Shown here one piece after another: positions 58,040 to 64,000 of a DNA stretch of 64,000 nucleotides; the stretch's first letter is position 1; the number at the start of each line of letters is the position of its first letter. A program made the translations under genes and the position numbers. Below the pieces are notes generated by a model. That model made no database searches, was not told where the DNA came from, and saw only the letters and a list, made by a program, of their open reading frames with translations. Source of the stretch: Hemerocallis citrina (taxonomy: Eukaryota > Streptophyta > Magnoliopsida > Asparagales > Asphodelaceae); assembly GCA_017893485.1 (NCBI GenBank), contig CM030362.1:186492813-186556812 (forward strand), read 5' to 3'.

Positions 58040-58670
58040 TGTTATCGCTGAATCTGGTGTGGGGGTAAACAGATAGAATTTGTGGGTTCGTGGAAAAACC
58101 TGAATAGCCGATCCAAACCTGTTCTGTCGGGGTTGGGCTGCTGACTCCCGCTGTTTACCTGCAAGGAAGTGCGATACACCGGGGTTGATCCCGGCGACGC
58201 ACCCTCCGATGCACTTGTCAGTAACTAGTGATGATTAAGGAAGAGCTTAAGTTTGCAAAAGAGTCATTACCTTGTAACAGTGGTAGGTCAGAGGTATTTA
58301 TAGTCGCCATGGGGATTTGATTAGGGATCTGATTTAGGGATCTGATTTCCTGTGATCCCGTTAGGAGTAAAATCCTCATGATCAGTTTAGGAAACTGATC
58401 CCTAATTCCCGGTGAGAGGATAACTGTGGATCAGGCCCGTTGATTTAGTCAAATCAGAGACCCTGATGTCCTCTTGTCGGTCTGGGTTTGTCTCGGGTCG
58501 GAACCCGTACCCAGTTAATATGGATCCGTTTATGGGTTATTGGGCTTTGAATAAAGACCCAGTTCCCATTTCAGACCTGTCAGTATGTGAAATTACCGTT
58601 TTACCCCTGAGCTTTAAGATTCATCTCCGATGTGAACGGTCCCGATTTAATCCTATTTTTAGCCATATCA
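58040..58670 (-). repeat. 5' LTR of D2
   Basis: 631 bp on minus, TGATATGG to ATAACA. TATA box TATAAATA on minus near 58296-58303. Confidence 0.93.
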
Positions 58671-58675
58671 GTTAT

Positions 58676-59781
58676 GATTATGAAAATGAATTTATGAGTT
58701 GGAAATGCTCAAATTGGAAATTGTAAATTGGAATTGAAACAAAAGAGTAGCTAAGTCTCCCCCGGCATTTGGAAAGAAATGAAATGAAATTTGAAATGAA
58801 AGACCAAAGTTGGTCATGTTTGAATAAATGAATAAGTCCGGTTTAGTGTAGAGGCTAACTCGAGAGCTTTGATTTTGTTCATGATTCTAATAAAAACTAA
58901 GGATTAGTGCATAGTGAAGACGTGATGAAAGTGAGAGAAAACACGAGTATGAGAGTTAGAGTTTACGGTGCGGGTGTGTGAGCCACAGAATGCATGCTTG
59001 ATGAGTCAAGACATGGCGTGGGCACAACTCAGTAATGATCGGACTTTAGCCACGCTTGTGGGATGTTTGGTGACTGCAAGAGGATCGTGTGCCATGAAGG
59101 AGGCTGAATTGCCACAGAATGCATGCTTGATGAGTCAAGACATGGCGTGGAATTCCCCTTCAAGTTTTCTGTACACGTGCTTGTACTCATAGATCATCTA
59201 GGATACTCACCATAGTTACAGTAGTAGATTAAGTCATGGCGAGGGATTGAACCCTACAAAGATGAAGAACGATTAAGAGGCTTGCCCTCGGACCTATGTA
59301 GTATGGGATGCATAGAATCCGAACAAGTGCGCATTAGTGTCATATAATATAAATAACTGCATTAAGGATTAAGTGCACAATCACAACACGACATCAATAG
59401 GGTAGTCCCTTTAGTTTGATATGTGACAAGTTTGTGTTTGTTAAATATGAAAAATAAGTTATACTATTTCCGGCGTAGAGAGGATGGCCGTGTATAATGT
59501 TCGTCGGTTGAATAAACTGACGTACCCACAGTCTTATATGCAGGTAAATGACATGATAAAGATTAAAGAGGAACAGATGCTTAAGGATTATTCAATGTTG
59601 CTGTACATCTATTTAATTGTTGTAAATTTTACTTTCGCTGTGCAATGTAAAGTGCAATATTTTTATGTAACTCTGATGTAAAGTGAAAAGTTTTAATTTC
59701 CTTGTAAAATTGTACTAAATGAAGTGTAAAGATCCTGTAGAACTCTCGAATTCAGTTGTATTTGGGATTCGGGGCGTTACA
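58676..59781 (+). repeat. 3' LTR of B, last segment
   Basis: Matches 23067-24177. It includes the 'cagaatgcatgcttgatgag' repeats, CTGACGTACCCAC near 59518 and the acceptor-like TGCAG|G near 59543. It ends GGGGCGTTACA and is followed by the cgttc duplication (59782-59786). Confidence 0.93.
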
Positions 59782-59786
59782 CGTTC

Positions 59787-61375
59787 CTCCCCTTCCTCTT
59801 CTTCTCCATGTTCCTGCCAAAACCAGAGGAAGAAGAACCCACGCCTCCTTCAACCTCCATCTCTCTCTTCCTCAACACCGCTCGCAGTCGAGCTCTCCTC
59901 ACTCGACCACCACCGAGCTCCGTTCACCGAGCTCACAATGCTCCGAAGCGCCAAGCTCCACACTGCCTAACCCCAAGCTTCGGTGCTCTTCCCTACGCCG
60001 AGCTCTTCACCACGCCAAGCATGACAAAACGACGCGCTCCTTCACGAGCTCAGTCTCCTCCACTCCGAGCTCCGCCTCCACCGTTGCCAAGATCTACCGT
60101 CGTGATCTAGCTCGTTGCCGAACGCCATCGAGCTCCGGTGCTGAGCTCGAAGCTTCGTCAAACTTCGAATCCACGTCATCGCGGCTCCTCCACTTCGCGA
60201 GCTCCCCTTGCCGACCACTCGCGACAACCGAGTCTCTTCTACCCCGTCAAGCTCCGAAGCGTCGACTCGCCATGCCGAGCCGAACCCATCAAACCGAAGC
60301 TCCCAACTCCTCTCTCCCTCGTCGAGCTCCGAGCTCAGTCTCCTTCCTCGACAAACAAACCGCCGAGCTCCCCCGCGCTCTCGCCGAGCTCTACCCTTCA
60401 TTGAAACCCACTTCGACCGAAGCTTCGTCAACAAGCTTCTAGTCCTCGGCCCGAGCTCCCCTCCTTCGAGCTCCACGGCGTCGAGCTTCATATCCCTCGT
60501 CGTCGACCTCCTCGACAGACGAAGTCAGAGAGGTGAAGAGGTTGAGGGCGAGGCGGTGAAGTCGAAGACGGAGGAGAAGAAAAAAGAAGGAAAGAGCTGG
60601 AAGACGATGCGAACGAAGAAGAAGAGAAGAACAGTGGCAAGAAAGAAAGAAAGAAAGAAAGAAAAAATTATGTGCCACGTGGCTTCACCTCCCGGTCGGG
60701 TTCCGAGCTACGCGAAATGTGCACAAAGTTGCTCAGAGTCCGAGCAAGTGCCAATCCGAGCTCAAAATTGGAGAAAAATATTGCCGACCTACATGCACCG
60801 TCCGATCTTCTCAAAAATCGCGTCACAACACGATCGACGCTCAGAAACACGCCACGTGTCCAAACGTGATCTGCTTTGCGATGCGCGCACATCTGATCAT
60901 GATCGACGCTCAGGAATGCGCCACGTGTCTAGGTAATATTTAATTAATTTATTTTTTTATTTAATTGTTTTAATTATTTAAAAAATCTGAAAAAATATTT
61001 AAAAAATCGAAAAAAAATAATTAAAAATTCTAAAAATAATTATTAATTCAGAAAAATTATTTTAAAATTCTGGAAAAATAATTATTAAATTAGAATAATT
61101 AATTAATATTTTTGATAATTAATTATTTAATTCGGAAAATGAATAAAAAATTCAAAAAAATGAGAAAAAATTCAGAAAAATCTGGAAAAATCACAAAAAA
61201 TCCAGAAAATTCTAAGGATGTTTTTGGGCATTTTACAAGCCCAGAATCACACCGTTATGCCCCCGAGCAAGATCCAAACTCCCTTAAGAACACCGATAAA
61301 ATCCCATACGCCATTAGAACAACAAAACTACTCCTCAAAGACTGAAAAACTCAGTCTCTAGGAGTGGGGGGCTTG
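59787..61375 (+). mobile_element. Outer element D3, right internal part
   Basis: Continues D3 from 1544: a gagctc-rich body (to about 60640), a module with 'cgagcaagtgccaatccgag', CACGTG boxes (60675, 60853 and 60923), an AT-rich tail (60935-61230) and the PPT GGAGTGGGGGGCTTG at 61361-61375. It is more diverged from D1/D2 than they are from each other. No credible gene; several overlapping low-complexity frames. Confidence 0.85.
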
Positions 61376-61990
61376 TGATATGGCTAAAAATAGGATTAAA
61401 TCGGGACCGTTCACATCGGACACAAATCTTAAAGCTCAGGGGTAAAACGGTAATTTCACCTACAAACGGGTCTGAAATGGGAACTGGGTCTGTCTTCGAG
61501 GCCCAATAACCCACGAACGGATCCACCTCAACTGGGTACGGGTCCCAACCCGAAATGAACCCAGTCCATTAAGATAGAATTAGGGTTTCTGATTAATCCT
61601 AATCAACGGCCCTAATTCATATCTATCCTTTCACTGGGAATTAGGGATTGCATTCCTAATCTGATCACAGAGATTACATTCCTTATTTGATCACAGGGAT
61701 TACATTCCTAATCTGATCCCTAAGGCGACTATAAATACCCCCCATCTACCATCATTAAGAGGTAATCAATCTTTTGCCAATTTACGCTCTTTCATAATCT
61801 TCCCTGATTACTGACTTGAGCGTCGGAGGGTGCGTCGCCGGGATCAACCCCGATGTCTCGCACTTTTTGCAGGTGAACGGCGGGAGTCAGCAGTCAGACT
61901 CCAACAGAACAGGTTCAGGTTTGCTATTCAGGTTTTCCAAGAATCCACAAATACTATCTGTTTGCCCCCACACCAGATTTAGCGGTAACA
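61376..61990 (+). repeat. 3' LTR of D3
   Basis: 615 bp, TGATATGG to GTAACA, with TATAAATA at 61730-61737. The next five bases, ttatc (61991-61995), should equal the left target duplication outside the window. Confidence 0.9.
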
Positions 61991-62055
61991 TTATCCAAAC
62001 TACATTATAAGCTTACACCTAATACAACCAAAGTTTATGAAGATGCACCTATGGC

Positions 62056-63640
62056 ATCTATACAACTCTTTCAAGTTCTCCCCCACCCCTGCCTCTCAGA
62101 GGTACACTCCTACCCCTCCCTCTCACTGCATTTGTTGGTTGGACTGGCTGAGAAAGATGAACATTTTCAACTTCTGGCCACTGCACCTGTGATCCAGTGC
62201 TTCCTCTCTCTCTTCCTCCTCTATGAGTTGCAGTTGTTTGAGGGATAGTGTTAGCAACACTTGCTTGAGAAGCAATTATATTGCCATCACCTGCAATTAG
62301 ACATAGTAAGATAAATACATACATTCATGAGGATTTTTCTTGAGAAATACAAGGTAAGATTATTGTAATGTAGTTGAGAGTGGAGTTGAAATGAATCACC
62401 CATCTGGCTATTGCATAAACTCACAAAACCTATTGCATTGAGACACAAAACTTATTGCATTGTGACATGAAACTTGAAAGGAATCACTCCTCTGGATCCA
62501 TACCACCCTTTCATAAAAATGTCCAGGGATATTATTTTTGAATTCTGCTTCGGGTATCAACAAAGACACAATTTCTTGTAGACTCTTCTCTTGATCACTC
62601 ATAATAGCGATACCTCCAATGTCATATCCAAAAGCTTCTTCAAGCTCTGAATAAACTATAGTAGCAATAGTGGAAATGATTCCACAACTGCAAATGCTAC
62701 AATATACAAACTATTATTCCCATTCAATGCATGTGATGCAAGCAAAGTGCCTAGATAGTTGCCTCTCAGATGACACCCATCATGACCAAGGAATCGTCTA
62801 CAACCTAATTTATAACCATCTACACACTGTTTGAATAATACAAACATTCTTTGGAAAGCTTTGTTATTCTCCAGTTCAATCTCTATATGGCTGCCTGGGT
62901 TTCTTGCCTAAAGTCCACCCTCAAAGTATAGACAATATTATAGCTCTGCTCAATATTGTCAAACACCATATGTTTGGTTGTTTCCTTTCATCTCCATGCC
63001 TTCTTATATCCAAGTTCAAAGAACAATCCATTTACAAATTTCCCTATGTGCCATACCAATGTTTTATTTTATATCTCCTACAATTGTCTCTGTAATCCAA
63101 TTTACAGATGCTGTTCCATTTATACTTTTATTTATGCTAGTATAATTATGGGTTGGTTGAAACATTCTTACCTCATATGTGACCTTGTCTGTCATTTTAG
63201 AAGCTCGTATATACCATAGACAAGCCTCCATACCATATATTGCCACAATTGCAGTATTGACATTCCGCTTCAGCCAGTAATTAAAGTTAACATTAATGTT
63301 GAACTGCCTCAAAATCATTCTAAACTTGTCACCATCTTTGAACTTTTATACCAATGTGAAAAATAGGATCCTCTATATTTTCATCCCACAATGGGTCTGA
63401 CTTTTGTTGTACCTCTCCATTCGCTTCATCTTAATCTTCAACCTCTTGCTTCTTCTTCATGTTCACTGTCAAATGAGTGGTATGAATTTTAATAATAACA
63501 ATAATTTGCCTCATCAACTACATCTTCTTCATTTTCCATTTGTATATCTTATTCCTCTCCCTTTTCCTCGTTATCATTGTTTTTACTATCTGCATAATCT
63601 GGGCCATCATCGTCATCATTGAGTAGTGTATCAATTGTTG
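62056..63640 (-). pseudogene. Decayed Mutator-like (MULE) transposase
   Basis: Minus-strand pieces in MURA order: an acidic region (63640-63450); FRMILRQFNINVNFNYWLKRN and CLWYIRASKMTDKVTYEVR (63318-63100), the N-terminal DNA-binding region; ENNKAFQRMFVLFKQCVDGY… and GCRRFLGHDGCHLRGNY (62860-62656), the start of the catalytic domain with its first Asp; IMSDQEKSLQEIVSLLIPEAEF (62605-62540), holding the second Asp; and a Gly/Arg-rich C-terminus near 62150-62060. Stops and frameshifts separate the pieces and part of the catalytic domain is missing. It is probably older than the LTR nest. No terminal inverted repeats seen. Confidence 0.75.
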
Positions 63641-63956
63641 TTATACCTGCCTCTTAATTATGATCCACTATTGTCTTATCCTGTTCATTTCTATTATTGT
63701 TACTACTTGAATCCAAATAAGCTATGCATGAGCCTCTGGTTGTTGTTGATTTGAATTCATGCATGCTTCAGTTGCATTAAGCTGTACTAGAGTTATTATG
63801 TCTTGATGGAAGCCAATTTGCCTCACATAAGAACTTTCATCATCACTAGATACAACAATTTCTTCAGAATGTATAGGACCACATCATAAATGATATATAG
63901 TTCTCCTTCCCTGAATTATTTCACTTGCATATATATGGAGTCCTGCTATTATGAGA
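63641..63956. other. AT-rich sequence, nothing recognised
   Basis: No open frame of note and no repeat recognised. It may be the upstream part of the MULE or unrelated intergenic sequence. Confidence 0.5.
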
Positions 63957-64000
63957 TTAGGGTTGGCATTCGGGTCGAACGGGCCGGACCGGGCCGGACC
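63957..64000. repeat. GC-rich repeat at window edge, possible transposon end
   Basis: 'tagggttggcattcgggtcg' followed by repeated 'gggccggacc'. Strings of this kind occur at ends of plant hAT-type elements, but only 44 bp are visible, so the call is weak. Confidence 0.25.

Larger units (their letters stand above)
43309..58670. repeat. Giant inverted repeat made by D1 and D2
   Basis: Arms 43309-50949 and 51085-58670, each about 7.6 kb, are the same element family in opposite orientation. The spacer is 135 bp. The different target duplications (atatg and gttat) show two separate insertions rather than an inverted duplication. The arms differ by scattered substitutions and indels, including an internal gag deletion in D2. 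Confidence 0.93.
51085..58670 (-). mobile_element. D2: Tat-like gag-only LTR element, minus strand
   Basis: LTRs are 51085-51715 and 58040-58670, both 631 bp, with target duplication gttat (51080-51084 and 58671-58675). It has the same layout as D1, read from right to left: PBS, gag, 114-bp array, 115-bp array, GC-rich body, AT-rich tail, PPT. No pol. It is non-autonomous. Confidence 0.93.
1545..59781 (+). mobile_element. Degenerate Ty3/gypsy Tekay-type chromovirus B, carrying five nested insertions
   Basis: Both ends are visible: TGTAATGCCCC at 1545 and GGGGCGTTACA ending at 59781, flanked by the 5-bp duplication cgttc. The 5' LTR is 1545-2298 plus 21662-24177 (about 3270 bp). The 3' LTR is 41277-43308 plus 50955-51084 plus 58676-59781 (about 3268 bp). 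The internal region keeps a PBS, an intact ORF1, a broken pol and a PPT, but gag is deleted. The copia element (with A inside it), C, D1 and D2 are all nested in B. Pol is close in sequence to element A. Several nonsense and frameshift changes make B incapable of autonomous movement now. Confidence 0.93.

Noticed and set aside
43309..58670. A single inverted segmental duplication rather than two insertions
   Set aside because: Each arm has its own complete LTR pair and its own target duplication, and the flanking B LTR sequence is continuous across both.
63957..64000. A firm hAT transposon end
   Set aside because: Only 44 bp are visible; the GC-rich words are suggestive but also occur in other repeats.

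Overview
This window is plant nuclear DNA, most likely from a eudicot, and about 62 of its 64 kb is one nest of LTR retrotransposons. I see no intact host gene. Evidence for a plant: Tekay/Del-type chromoviral polyproteins, a Ty1/copia element primed by initiator-Met tRNA, Tat-type gag, 5-bp target-site duplications (TSDs) at each junction inside the window, plant-like TATA boxes (TATAAATA) in the LTRs, and a Mutator-like (MULE) transposase remnant. The species cannot be read from the sequence.

Layout, from outside in. (1) D3, a gag-only Tat-like element whose left end lies outside the window, occupies 1-1544 and 59787-61990. (2) B, a degenerate Tekay chromovirus, is inserted in D3 (1545-59781, TSD cgttc). 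(3) B's 5' LTR is split by a minus-strand Ty1/copia element (2299-21656, TSD cgcgt). The leader of that element is split in turn by A, a very young Tekay element (9107-20033, TSD gttta). (4) B's integrase region is split by C, another Tekay element (27459-40446, TSD gtatt). (5) B's 3' LTR is split twice by the D family: D1 on plus (43309-50949, TSD atatg) and D2 on minus (51085-58670, TSD gttat). Together these form a giant inverted repeat. (6) 61991-64000 holds a decayed MULE transposase on minus and, at the very edge, a GC-rich repeat end.

How the parts work. A, B and C are related Tekay chromoviruses with the order LTR, PBS (iMet), small acidic/coiled-coil ORF1, gag, pol (protease, RT, RNase H, integrase, chromodomain), PPT, LTR. 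Two features recur across them. First, a short putative intron with GT..AG ends lies at the same codon and phase between gag and pol in A and C; removing it joins gag to pol in frame. Second, the long LTRs of A, B and C all carry a donor-like AAG|GTGGG downstream of the TATA box and an acceptor-like site (CTGAC followed by AG|G) about 230-250 bp before the LTR end. These bracket 1.9-2.8 kb of family-specific sequence: paired palindromes in A, tRNA-like modules in B, a 60/180-bp higher-order repeat in C. With ORF1, this points to a Tekay subgroup that expresses its proteins through splicing. That is my main candidate for an undescribed system, and it is inferred from sequence only.

The D elements carry gag but no pol, as in plant TR-GAG elements, and would depend on a partner for mobility. 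The copia element has near-identical LTRs but a decayed coding region, so it was probably also moved in trans. All comparisons were made by eye, so divergence figures are approximate.
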